Origin: a virus
Direction: 5' to 3' (one strand)
Length of the DNA: 21,660 nt
Virus record (IMG/VR): IMGVR_UViG_3300034020_001379
Span: 1 to 21,660 of that record
Positions 1 through 6,900 of this stretch are shown piece after piece. Both the position numbers and the translations under genes were made by a program. Positions within the stretch are counted from its first letter, which is position 1. Each line of letters begins with the position of its first letter. The notes beneath the pieces are model-generated. The model did no database searches and had not been told where the DNA came from. It saw only the letters and a list, made by a program, of their open reading frames with translations.

Positions 1-1060
1 CGGTGCTTCGCCCTCCTCGACCCAGGTCTCCCCGAGCTCGGTGTTCTTGAAGGTCTTGATGGCAGCCGCCGAGCCGGACTCCTTGTTGACGGCGCTCTCC
101 CACGCAGCAGCGATGTCGCGCCAACTGCGCCAACCAACCGGGCTGTACAACGACGAGAGGTGAAAGCCCGCCGTCTTGCCTGTGCCGTCACTGATCATCG
201 CGCGCCACTCGCCGTGCTCGAGCATCCAGGCCTTGTGATGCTCGGCAATTGGCTCGTCGCACGATTCGCAGACGTAGGCTGCCGTATCCGGTTGCCCCTT
301 CTCCCAGCGCAGTTGCTCAAAGCGCAGCCATTGGCGGTGTGAACAATGCGGGCAAGGCACGAAATACCGGCGCTGGTCGCTGGCCTCGTATTCGCGCTCG
401 ATGGCGCTGGCGCCGGAAATCGTCGGCGTGGAAACGATGAAGATCTTGCGGCGCGAGAACGTGCGCGTGCGCGCCTCGGCCAGCGAGATCGCATCGCCTT
501 CGCCCTCGACATCCAGGGGATAACCATCCACCTCGTCCAGAAACAGGTAGCGAACCGGCATCGAGCGCAGACCCACCGCGCTGTTCGCTCCGGTCATCAC
601 CAGCACACCACCCCGGAACTCTTTCGCCAGAATCGTGTTGCCCGAATCCCGGCTGCGCGCAGGCGCGATCAGTTCCGCCAGTGCCGACGACTCCTCGATC
701 AGCGGGTCGATTCGCTGCTTCGAGTTGCGCTTGGCCATCTCCACCGTCGGCCACACGGCCATCATCGGTCCGGGTGCGTGGTGGATGACGTAGCCGATCC
801 AGTTCGACCCCATCTCGGTCGCACCGAGCTGCGCTGCTTTCATGAATACCACCCGCTCGACCGGCGAGGTCGGCGATAGGCAATCCATGATGTCCTTCAG
901 GTACGGCGTACGGCTGGTGCGCCAGCGCCCCGGCTCGGCAGATGCCTTGCTGGAGAGCATCCGGTGGCGATCTGACCATTCCGATACCGTGAGCAGTGGG
1001 TCGGGAGTGATCCCGTCGCGCCACGCCCGTTCAATCTCCTGAGCACCCTCGTAGTCCATC
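1..1060 (-). CDS. Phage terminase large subunit, lambda gpA type (partial)
   Basis: This is the motor and nuclease subunit that packages phage DNA into procapsids. The reading frame starts at ATG 1060 and runs off the left edge with 353 codons visible; full gpA-type proteins are roughly twice that. A P-loop-like segment KAAQLGATE lies near residues 74-82, a Walker B YLFLDEVDG near 171-179, and an STPT coupling motif near 210-213. Paired CPHC (236-239) and CESC (264-267) form a probable zinc-binding site, as is common in GpA proteins. The nuclease domain lies outside the window. The gene starts 15 bases downstream of the small-subunit stop, in the usual TerS-TerL order. The identification rests on direct translation and motif recognition. 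Confidence 0.93.
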
Positions 1061-1075
1061 GTAATCAATCCCGAA

Positions 1076-1657
1076 TCAGTCGACTCTGGGGCGCAGCTCG
1101 CCCAGTTCGGTCAGGTGCTCGCGCACGGCAGCCTCCAGGGCAACGTGCATCTGGTGCGCGTCAATGCCGAGCGTGGACGCCATCTGGCCGGAGACGCGCG
1201 CAGGCCAGTTCAACCACGCATCGCGTTCGATGCGCGCGAGCTTGAAAACGTGGGCTACTGCCTGCGCCCGATCCACCAGTTCCTTTTTGCGGTGTGCCAG
1301 CTCCAGGTTGTTGAGCTTGGCCTTGAGCACCTCGTTGACCGTGCGGGCCTGCAAGAGCGAGGTGCCGCCCGCCGACATCGACGTTGTGCTGGTGTCGGCG
1401 GGATCGCGCTGCGGTATTGCTTCGGCGGTCGCTGTCGCGCGGCGGACCTTCGGTCTGCTGTCGTTCTCCGGCGCAGTGGCCCGACGCGACTGCAATGTAT
1501 TTTGTGCCCACTGGGCATCCGCCGTTTCCGGATCAATCGTGCCATCAGGCAGTGCAGTGATCCGCCCGGTGTCGATGGCCTTCTTCACGGCCACGTGCGA
1601 CACGCCACGGTGGCGCGCGTAGGCGCGAATCGAGAGTCCCATCGTCACCTTCTTCAA
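1076..1657 (-). CDS. Phage terminase small subunit (Nu1-like DNA-packaging protein)
   Basis: This 193-aa protein is the probable DNA-recognition subunit of terminase. The first 40 residues form a helix-turn-helix of the type LSIRAYARHRGVSHVAVKKAI, followed by a TGRI...DGTIDP wing as in Nu1-type and excisionase folds. Residues 50-90 are low-complexity and charged, probably a linker. The C-terminal half is helical (LLQARTVNEVLKAKLNNLELAHRKK as a likely oligomerising helix) and ends with a conserved-looking helical segment rich in Leu and Ala. It sits directly before the large-subunit gene on the same strand. The ATG at 1657 is only 95 bases from the divergent gene at 1753, so the control regions of the two directions must overlap. 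Confidence 0.85.
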   Translation of the reverse strand: MKKVTMGLSIRAYARHRGVSHVAVKKAIDTGRITALPDGTIDPETADAQWAQNTLQSRRATAPENDSRPKVRRATATAEAIPQRDPADTSTTSMSAGGTSLLQARTVNEVLKAKLNNLELAHRKKELVDRAQAVAHVFKLARIERDAWLNWPARVSGQMASTLGIDAHQMHVALEAAVREHLTELGELRPRVD

Positions 1658-1686
1658 TCATCTGTTCGTCATTCCTGCGGATTGAG

Positions 1687-1752
1687 CTTGGCTTCCATCG
1701 GGAACAGCGCGTTCATCACGTCACGCCAACCACACCCCGAAAGGAAAACGCC
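1687..1752 (+). repeat. LGF/EQRV leader element, copy A (truncated)
   Basis: CTTGGCTTC occurs at 1687-1695 and GAACAGCGCGTTCAT at 1702-1716, followed by CCCCGAAAGGA before the ATG at 1753. Read from 1687 the frame gives LGFHREQRVHHV and continues without a stop into the DUF6900 gene, but no ATG, GTG or TTG precedes it in that frame. The complementary GAAGCCAAG arm present in copies B and C is missing here. The copy lies against the start of the terminase small-subunit gene, so its left part may have been lost at a module junction. Confidence 0.8.
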
Positions 1753-1959
1753 ATGAGCCAGATCGACACCATCCTCACCCTGATCGCCCAGAAGCATCTG
1801 AGCATCGAAACCCTGCAAACCCGCCACGCCGACAGCCTGGACTTCCACGACACGGCGGTGTGGTGCATCCGGGACGCGCTGGAAGCGGCCTTCAAGGCGG
1901 GCGTCGAAATGGGCGCGGGTATGCCGAGGGCCACGGAAGCCGAGATAGCTAAGGACTGA
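1753..1959 (+). CDS. Small DUF6900-like protein
   Basis: This 68-aa acidic, soluble protein has no signal peptide or membrane segment. It contains ILTLIAQKHL and a C-terminal helix (CIRDALEAAFKAGVEMG) that resemble small DUF6900-type proteins found beside DUF3489 genes in phages and integrative elements. No biochemical role is known to me. ATG 1753 has AAGGA eight bases upstream. It is the first of four plus-strand genes facing away from the terminase and towards the methyltransferases. In its own frame the sequence after the TGA stop encodes a further 31 codons containing the LGF-TPEQRVHH motif (copy B), which could reflect readthrough or a decayed separate reading frame. The family name is from memory and is the less certain part. 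Confidence 0.65.
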   Translation: MSQIDTILTLIAQKHLSIETLQTRHADSLDFHDTAVWCIRDALEAAFKAGVEMGAGMPRATEAEIAKD

Positions 1960-1971
1960 TCGGAAACCCAC

Positions 1972-2055
1972 GAAGCCAAGCAGAAAGCGCTTGGCTTCAC
2001 TCCCGAACAGCGCGTTCATCACATCGTCATCCACCACCCCCGAAGGAGCAGCTAA
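1972..2055 (+). repeat. LGF/EQRV leader element, copy B, with perfect hairpin
   Basis: GAAGCCAAG at 1972-1980 and CTTGGCTTC at 1990-1998 form a perfect 9-bp inverted repeat with a 9-base loop. GAACAGCGCGTTCAT follows at 2005-2019 and CCCCGAAGGAG at 2038-2048. The frame through the element encodes LGFTPEQRVHH and ends at TAA 2053-2055, which shares one base with the ATG of the next gene (TAATG). There is no run of U after the hairpin, so it is not an ordinary intrinsic terminator. No start codon is visible in this frame after the TGA at 1957. Confidence 0.85.
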
Positions 2056-2645
2056 TGACCACAACCCAACTCACCCCGGCCCAGCACGCCATCCTCGCCA
2101 AGGCCATCAACACCAGCGGCGGCAAGATTGACTGGTTCCCCGACAACATCAAAGGCGGCGCGCGCAAGAAGGTACTCGATGGCCTGTTCAACCGCGCCCT
2201 GATCACCACCGACGGCACTGACTGGTTCGTCGCCGCCGAGGGCTACGACGCCCTGGGCATGAAACGCTCCCACGTCAACGTCGAACACGTCTCCAAGTTC
2301 GAGGCCCAACTCGACGCAATCATTGCCAGCGCCGAAGCGGCGCAGGACGAAACCGCAGACGCGGACGCGGAACTCGAAGCCGCCGTCGCGCACGCCGAGG
2401 CATCCTTCAAAACACCCGTCAAAGCGCCTCGTACCCGTGACAACAGCAAGCAAGCCGAAGTGATCCGGATGCTGCAGCGCCCCGAGGGCGCAACCATCGG
2501 CCAGATCTGCGCCGCCACCGGCTGGCAGGCGCACACGGTGCGCGGCACCTTTGCAGGAGCCTTCAAGAAAAAATTGGGCCTGACCATCGTGTCGGACAAG
2601 CCGCAGGGCGGCGAACGTGTCTACCGGATCGCCACAGAAGCCTGA
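2055..2645 (+). CDS. DUF3489 domain protein
   Basis: This 196-aa protein has two winged-helix-like regions. The N-terminal part (residues about 5-60: LTPAQHAILAKAI...GGARKKVLDGLFNRALI) resembles a DNA-binding replication or regulatory wing. Residues about 85-125 form an acidic, alanine-rich linker. The C-terminal part (about 130-190: SKQAEVIRMLQRPEGATIGQI...GWQAHTVRGTFAGAFKKKLGL...RVYRI) matches the DUF3489 domain, a helix-turn-helix unit common in phages and genomic islands of Proteobacteria. A role in DNA binding is inferred; the target is unknown. ATG 2055 has AAGGAG seven bases upstream and overlaps the stop of the copy-B frame by one base. Confidence 0.87.
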   Translation: MTTTQLTPAQHAILAKAINTSGGKIDWFPDNIKGGARKKVLDGLFNRALITTDGTDWFVAAEGYDALGMKRSHVNVEHVSKFEAQLDAIIASAEAAQDETADADAELEAAVAHAEASFKTPVKAPRTRDNSKQAEVIRMLQRPEGATIGQICAATGWQAHTVRGTFAGAFKKKLGLTIVSDKPQGGERVYRIATEA

Positions 2646-2674
2646 TCGCAACGCTAACACCCAGGAGAACATCC

Positions 2675-3034
2675 ATGAGCACGATGAGCATCACCATCGA
2701 ACGCACTCCGCGCACCTTGCAGTTTGGCGACACCACTCTCCAGGTTGAAGAGTTGAGCGTCCGCCTTCCATTTGCCCGCAAACCCGCCAACATCGGAGAA
2801 CTGGGTGGAAGCGACCCTCACAGGATCTACGTCACCGAGACCAAGGAACTGACCACCACCGAGTTTGATGCCTTTGCTGCAAGCCTGCTGATGTCACGCG
2901 ACTGGCTGCGTGGCAAGGGTGGCGGCACTGGCGACGGCTACCTTTGCGTCGAGGTCACTGCTCCCGGACGACCCTATCTCTACGTCAATCCCGAGGGCGG
3001 TGATTACGCCCGCTACGTGGCCCGTCTCGGGTGA
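2675..3034 (+). CDS. Conserved-looking hypothetical protein, 119 aa
   Basis: I do not recognise this family. The product is soluble, with a mixed strand/helix pattern (SITIERTPRTLQFGDTTLQ at the start; YLCVEVTAPGRPYLYVNPEGGDYARYVARLG at the end) and a central helix EFDAFAASLLMSRDWL. ATG 2675 has AGGAG eight bases upstream. It is the only gap in the block without a copy of the LGF/EQRV element upstream. Its stop codon TGA (3032-3034) overlaps a GTG at 3031 that opens a 35-codon frame, so translation could continue directly into that small frame. It is likely cargo co-transcribed with the DUF3489 gene. Confidence 0.72.
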   Translation: MSTMSITIERTPRTLQFGDTTLQVEELSVRLPFARKPANIGELGGSDPHRIYVTETKELTTTEFDAFAASLLMSRDWLRGKGGGTGDGYLCVEVTAPGRPYLYVNPEGGDYARYVARLG

Positions 3035-3138
3035 TCGAAATTGATCGAGAAAGAAGCCAGGAACAGCTTGGCTTCTCAATCGAACAGCGCGTTACTACAG
3101 GTGTCGCAACGATCAACCCGAAGGAGAAAACGCCATGA
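3031..3138 (+). CDS. Putative 35-aa coupled mini-ORF carrying the LGF-x-x-EQRV motif
   Basis: GTG 3031 overlaps the stop of the preceding gene (GTGA), and the TGA at 3136-3138 overlaps the ATG of the next gene (ATGA). The frame therefore bridges the two genes with a stop/start overlap at both ends. The predicted peptide is acidic and polar (IEIDRERSQEQ), followed by LGFSIEQRVTTG and a lysine-rich end (PKEKTP). No Shine-Dalgarno site precedes the GTG, so translation would depend on coupling. The same motif forms the C-terminus of the 63-aa protein at 18407. The alternative is that this is only a nucleotide element in the leader of the next gene. Confidence 0.45.
   Translation: MIEIDRERSQEQLGFSIEQRVTTGVATINPKEKTP
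3053..3134 (+). repeat. LGF/EQRV leader element, copy C
   Basis: GAAGCCAGG at 3053-3061 pairs with CTTGGCTTC at 3067-3075 over nine positions with one G-U pair and a five-base loop. GAACAGCGCGTTA follows at 3082-3094 and CCCGAAGGAG at 3117-3126. Relative to copy B, the left-arm change keeps pairing possible in RNA but not in both DNA strands equally. The downstream box differs at one base from the other copies (GTTA for GTTC). Confidence 0.8.
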
Positions 3139-3500
3139 CCACCAACCAGATCCCCGCCACCCAGAACGACGCTTGGGGCTTTTGGGGCACGATGAACGAG
3201 CACGCCAGCGGCGCGTGGCCCCTGGCGATGAGCGCCATCTCGGACGCCACCGGCCAGCCCATCGAATCGGTACGGATCTTCCTCGACAGCCGCCACGGAC
3301 GCCACTTTGCCGACGACGTCCAGAACGGGCTTTACGAGGGCAAGGCCCTGGCGGATGCGATCAACGCCGCCACTCAACGCTGGATGGGCTGGACGATTGG
3401 CCGCCAGACCAGCAAGCAGTACGGCATCCCGCGCGGCCTGCCTTACCTGACGGGCTTTGTGATTCACTGCGAGATCGTCGAGGAATTGCTGTCTGCCTGA
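3135..3500 (+). CDS. Hypothetical protein, 121 aa
   Basis: I cannot assign a family. The protein is soluble, tryptophan-rich near the N-terminus (DAWGFWGTMNEHASGAWPLAM) and then helical, with RHGRHFADDV and WTIGRQTSKQYGIPRGLPYLTGFV as the more conserved-looking parts. No signal peptide or clear catalytic motif is visible. ATG 3135 has AAGGAG nine bases upstream, supplied by the copy-C element. Its 3' end overlaps the 3' end of the opposing methyltransferase gene by 37 bases (3464-3500). This tail-to-tail overlap leaves no room for a terminator between the two operons. Confidence 0.75.
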   Translation: MTTNQIPATQNDAWGFWGTMNEHASGAWPLAMSAISDATGQPIESVRIFLDSRHGRHFADDVQNGLYEGKALADAINAATQRWMGWTIGRQTSKQYGIPRGLPYLTGFVIHCEIVEELLSA

Positions 3501-4726
3501 TCGAACACCGCGCCATCCGCCTCGCGGGTGGCCTGCTTGCCGGTGAACTCCTCCCACCGGCGCACGATCACATCGACGTACTTGGGGTCGAGTTCGATCA
3601 GCCGCGCAACGCGGGCTGACTTCTCTGCGGCGATCAAGGTTGTGCCCGAGCCACCAAACGGGTCAAGCACCACGTTGCCAGGGCGGCTCGAATTGCGGAT
3701 CGCGCGCTCGACCAACTCCACCGGCTTCATCGTCGGGTGCAGGTCGTTCTTCTGCGGCTTCTTGATGTTCCAGACGTCGCCCTGATCGCGGTCGCCACAC
3801 CAGTGGCGTGTCGCCCCCTCGGGCCAGCCGTAGAGGATTGGCTCGTACTGGCGCTGGTAATCGGCGCGACCCAGCGTGAAGGTGTTCTTGGCCCAGATGA
3901 TGAAGGTCGACCATTTGCCACCGGCAGCGCGGAAGGCGGCCTGCAGCACGTCGAGTTCGCTGGAGGACATCGCCACGTAGATGCCACCCCGGCAGTTCGC
4001 CACTGTCGGCGTCAGCGCCGCCAGCAGGAAATCGTAGAACCCGTCGCCCAAGTTGTCGTTCAGGATCGCGCGATCCTTGCCGCGCATCTTGTCCTTGGCG
4101 CTGTTGGCGTAGTTCACGTTGTAGGGCGGGTCGGTGAAGACCATGTCCGCCACGCCGCCCTGCATCAGACGGTCGTAGCTCTCGGCCACGGTCGAGTCCC
4201 CGCAAAGCAGTCGGTGCTGGCCCATGACCCAGACGTCGCCCGGACGCGAGATGGGTGTCTCGCTGACCTCGGGCACCGCATCCTCATCGGTCTGGCCTTC
4301 GTTGTCTGGCTCGTCGCCTGCGATCAGTTCCGCTAGGGCATCGGCGTCGAAGCCGGTGATGTCGAGGTCGAAGCCGTCCAGCTGCAAGGCTTCCAGTTCG
4401 ATCCGTAGCATCGCGTCGTCCCAGCCTGCGTTCTCGGCGATGCGGTTGTCCGCGATGACCAGGGCCCGGCGTTGGGTGGGGCTCAAGTGGTCGAGCACGA
4501 CCACCGGCACGATCTCCAGCCCCAGTTTCTGGGCGGCGGCCAGCCGTCCGTGGCCTGCGACGATGACACCGTCGCTACCCGCCAGGATCGGGTTGGTGAA
4601 GCCAAACTCGGCGATGCTGGCGGCGATCTGCGCCACCTGCTCCTCAGAGTGGGTGCGCGCGTTGCGTGCGTAGGGCAGCAACTTGGCGGTCGGCCACTGC
4701 TCGATCTTGTCGGCCAGCCAGTTCAT
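3464..4726 (-). CDS. ParB-domain DNA methyltransferase (DPPY type)
   Basis: This 420-aa protein is a fusion of a ParB/sulfiredoxin-like N-terminal domain and an N6/N4 amino-methyltransferase domain. The ParB part (residues about 10-130) shows LLPYARNARTHSEEQ, NPILAG, GHGRL (59-62) and ADNRIAENAGWD. After an acidic linker (136-155) comes motif IV DPPYNVNY (199-206). The AdoMet-binding FGGSGTT (357-363) follows, an order typical of beta-class enzymes. DPPY usually goes with N6-adenine methylation. There is no restriction endonuclease nearby, so it is probably an orphan enzyme that modifies phage DNA against host restriction. ATG 4726 overlaps the stop of the upstream methyltransferase by four bases, so the pair is translationally coupled. 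The target sequence cannot be read from the protein. Confidence 0.92.
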   Translation of the reverse strand: MNWLADKIEQWPTAKLLPYARNARTHSEEQVAQIAASIAEFGFTNPILAGSDGVIVAGHGRLAAAQKLGLEIVPVVVLDHLSPTQRRALVIADNRIAENAGWDDAMLRIELEALQLDGFDLDITGFDADALAELIAGDEPDNEGQTDEDAVPEVSETPISRPGDVWVMGQHRLLCGDSTVAESYDRLMQGGVADMVFTDPPYNVNYANSAKDKMRGKDRAILNDNLGDGFYDFLLAALTPTVANCRGGIYVAMSSSELDVLQAAFRAAGGKWSTFIIWAKNTFTLGRADYQRQYEPILYGWPEGATRHWCGDRDQGDVWNIKKPQKNDLHPTMKPVELVERAIRNSSRPGNVVLDPFGGSGTTLIAAEKSARVARLIELDPKYVDVIVRRWEEFTGKQATREADGAVFDQADSNSSTISQ

Positions 4727-6138
4727 GCCACCACCTCGGCATCAAGGGTGCTAGCGCGCTCGGCGGCGACCTGCTCGAAGGACTGACCGGTGGCGATCAA
4801 GCTGACCGGCACACCGGGGTGGTTCTGCTGGAAGCGCTTGATGGCGACGTCAACGTACTCCGGCGCGATTTCCACGCTACGGCAGATGCGGCCAGTGCGC
4901 TCGGCGGCCAGCATCGTGGTGCCGCTGCCACCGAAGGGTTCGAAAACGATGTCGCCCCCGTCCGTGTAGGCCTCGATCACGAACTCCGGCAGCGCCACCG
5001 GAAACACAGCCGGGTGATCGATGTCCTGGCCGATCTTGCCCTTGTGGCGCATCACGCGGATTACACTGTCGGGGATACGGGTGTCCTGTGTCGGCTGGCC
5101 CTTGTGCGTCCAGCCACCCACCTCGCCATCCTTACCACGCATCGCGGTGGACGAGCCATCGGCGCGCAGGTGGGATTCCTGTCCCGCGTGCTTGCAGGGC
5201 ACGATCTTGTTGGGCTTGCGGCTTTCGCGATTGAAGTGAAAAACGAACTCGAAGCTCGGCGCAAAGCGCCCTGCCCAGTCACCAGGCATCCCCGGCCCCT
5301 GGTCCCAGACGTACCATGCAAAGCGCCGCCAGCCCTGCTGCCGCATCCAGGATAACCAGCCGTCCCAATACGGGACCACCTCGTTATCGCGGTGGATCAG
5401 CCCCAGGTTGACCAGCACCTGACCATCGCCCGCCATCGGCAGGTGCGCGAACACGCCGCGCATCAGGCCATCCCAATCGGTGATCCCGCCCGAGGTGTAG
5501 TCGCGCTGGTTGCCGTAGGGAGGCGAGGTGAAGCACAGCCTTGCCGTGACGCCGTCCATCAGCGCAGCGACCACGGCCCGGTCGGTGGCATCGCCACAGA
5601 TCAGCCGGTGCGACCCGATGGCCCAGACGTCGCCGGGGCGGGACACTGCCACGGTAGGCGCATCCGGCACGTCGTCCGCCGCGTCCGGTTCGTCGGTGTC
5701 CGGTTCCGCGTCGGCATCGGTGTCGGTCACCTCACCCGTGAGCAGCGCCTCGATCTCGGCATCCTCGAAACCCGTCAGGGCAAGGTCGTACCCCGCCTCG
5801 GACAGGTCGGCCAACTCCAGCGTCAGCATCTCCTCGTCCCAGCCCGCATCGAGCGCCAGCCGGTTGTCGGCGATCACCAGCGCGCGTTTCTGCGCGACGG
5901 TCAGATGGGCCAGTTCGATCACCGGCACCTGATCCAGACCCAGCTTGCGGGCAGCGGCCAGACGTCCGTGCCCGGCGATGATGCCGTTGTCGCCATCGAC
6001 CAGGATCGGATTCGTCCAGCCGTACTCGACGATGCTGGCCGCGATCTTGGCGATCTGACCCTCGGCGTGCGTGCGCGGATTGCGTGCGTAGGGAATCAGC
6101 GCCTCGACCTTGCGGTACTCGACGTTGAGCGTGTTCAA
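4723..6138 (-). CDS. ParB-domain DNA methyltransferase (SPPY type)
   Basis: This 471-aa protein is a paralogue of the adjacent enzyme with the same two-domain plan. The ParB-like domain (residues about 5-130) shows LIPYARNPRTHAEGQ, GIIAGHGRL and ADNRLALDAGWD. An acidic Asp/Glu/Pro linker spans 137-160. Motif IV reads TSPPYGNQRDY (204-214) and motif I FGGSGTT lies at 402-408. SPPY is more often seen in N4-cytosine enzymes, so this copy may modify a different base from its partner. About 50 extra residues lie between motifs IV and I. The start is TTG 6138, with no good Shine-Dalgarno site; the ParB domain begins immediately, and no better in-frame start exists before the terminator hairpin just upstream. 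Confidence 0.9.
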   Translation of the reverse strand: MNTLNVEYRKVEALIPYARNPRTHAEGQIAKIAASIVEYGWTNPILVDGDNGIIAGHGRLAAARKLGLDQVPVIELAHLTVAQKRALVIADNRLALDAGWDEEMLTLELADLSEAGYDLALTGFEDAEIEALLTGEVTDTDADAEPDTDEPDAADDVPDAPTVAVSRPGDVWAIGSHRLICGDATDRAVVAALMDGVTARLCFTSPPYGNQRDYTSGGITDWDGLMRGVFAHLPMAGDGQVLVNLGLIHRDNEVVPYWDGWLSWMRQQGWRRFAWYVWDQGPGMPGDWAGRFAPSFEFVFHFNRESRKPNKIVPCKHAGQESHLRADGSSTAMRGKDGEVGGWTHKGQPTQDTRIPDSVIRVMRHKGKIGQDIDHPAVFPVALPEFVIEAYTDGGDIVFEPFGGSGTTMLAAERTGRICRSVEIAPEYVDVAIKRFQQNHPGVPVSLIATGQSFEQVAAERASTLDAEVVA

Positions 6139-6483
6139 AGTGAAAGTCCCAAAAGCAAAACCCGCCGAGCGTTGCCGCCGGGCGGGTTGAGTGAATGAAG
6201 ATTCTGGTGTGGCGGTAACTGCGCCTGGGGGTGGTAACCGGGGCCGGTAACCTGGCCGACTGGTAACCTTGCCCGCGCCCTGTCGCTAAAAAAGCGCCGC
6301 GCTCTTGCCCCCCGCATACGACTCTGGCGAGGAAGGACCCCTTTTGCCTAGGGCCACTCGCCGAACCGTCACCTCTATCCAGAAGATAGCTGAAATACTA
6401 CCCCCGAACGGGGTGATTTGTTGCAGCCTGACCGAGCGTCAAAAGGGACAAACGCCAGAAATGAAGGACAAGCGGAGTAAACA
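6139..6483. other. Intergenic gap with GGTAACC repeats
   Basis: I see no convincing gene here. The gap contains the minus-strand hairpin at 6151-6188 and four GGTAAC boxes starting at 6214, 6233, 6246 and 6262, three of them the palindrome-like GGTAACC. There is also a short inverted repeat CTATC/GATAG at 6375-6389. It separates the replication operon from the methyltransferase pair and would be the natural place for a methyltransferase promoter, but no good -35/-10 pair was found. Confidence 0.6.
6151..6188 (-). terminator. Intrinsic terminator or attenuator upstream of the methyltransferases
   Basis: On the minus strand AACCCGCC and GGCGGGTT (6181-6188 and 6159-6166 on the plus strand) form an 8-bp stem with a 14-base loop. 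TTTTGCTTTTGGG follows directly. It ends only about 12 bases before the TTG start of the methyltransferase. It could therefore stop readthrough from the replication operon, or act as a leader attenuator controlling the methyltransferase pair. Confidence 0.7.
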
Positions 6484-6900
6484 TTACCCTGCTTGGCCTA
6501 CGATTTTGGAAGGCAGTCGGATACCTTCGCTGTTGAGCTTCTCGGCCACGATCTCCAGGGCTCGCTGCCAGCGCCGCCACGCTGTCGTGCGGTCGCAGGC
6601 AAAGCGGATTGTGATGTCTCGCCAGCCGTAGCGCTTGGCGCGCATCCACACAAGGTGGCGCTGCTCGATTTCCAGCCACTGCACCCACTTCATCGTCTCC
6701 AGCATCCGGTCGATGGCGTCTGGTGCAGGTGGGAACGGTCGATAGACGCGCTCGTCGGCTGCGAACGTCTCCCACTCCTTGCGCACGATGACAGGCCACG
6801 TGTTGAAGTAGCCCTGCACACGCACAGGGGGCAGGCGTCGTCCGGTACTGGCGGCTTCCTCGAAGCGGGCTGCCACATCCTCAATCGTCCATTCAGCCAT
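6484..6900 (-). CDS. DUF6362-like HTH protein, possible late-gene regulator
   Basis: This 138-aa protein begins MAEWTIEDVAARFEEAASTG and matches the pattern I associate with DUF6362, a phage family. The middle contains VQGYFNTWP and PAPDAIDRMLETMKWVQWL. The C-terminal half (about residues 85-120: HLVWMRAKRYGWRDI...CDRTTAWRRWQRAL) is a helix-turn-helix resembling the DNA-recognition part of sigma-like and RinA/ArpU-type late activators. That functional parallel is inference. ATG 6900 has GGAGGG eight bases upstream. The start overlaps the stop of the preceding gene by eight bases. As the last gene of the replication operon, it sits where a regulator of the following late genes would be expected. 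Confidence 0.78.
   Translation of the reverse strand: MAEWTIEDVAARFEEAASTGRRLPPVRVQGYFNTWPVIVRKEWETFAADERVYRPFPPAPDAIDRMLETMKWVQWLEIEQRHLVWMRAKRYGWRDITIRFACDRTTAWRRWQRALEIVAEKLNSEGIRLPSKIVGQAG

Noticed and set aside
317-1024. A 235-codon minus-strand open frame over the terminase region
   Set aside because: It is out of frame with the terminase large subunit, which shows Walker, STPT and zinc motifs in the adjacent frame running off the window edge.
1702-2019. GAACAGCGCGTTC as a LexA/SOS box
   Set aside because: The Bacillus-type box is GAAC-N4-GTTC and the proteobacterial one CTGT-N8-ACAG; here the spacer is five bases and the box sits inside a conserved reading frame, not at a promoter.
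1669-2064. Minus-strand frame containing two similar peptides of the MNALF-x-x-EAK type
   Set aside because: The repeated peptides come from reading the LGF/EQRV element backwards. The frame is opposite to two well-supported plus-strand genes and the same reading in copy C is interrupted by a stop.
5392-6198. Plus-strand open frame (268 codons) opposite the SPPY methyltransferase
   Set aside because: Antisense of a gene with clear ParB and methyltransferase motifs; its composition is His/Arg/Gly-rich and has no recognisable domain.
6305-6631. Plus-strand open frame entering the DUF6362 gene
   Set aside because: No ribosome site, overlap with the opposite-strand DUF6362 gene over almost half its length, and no recognisable features.
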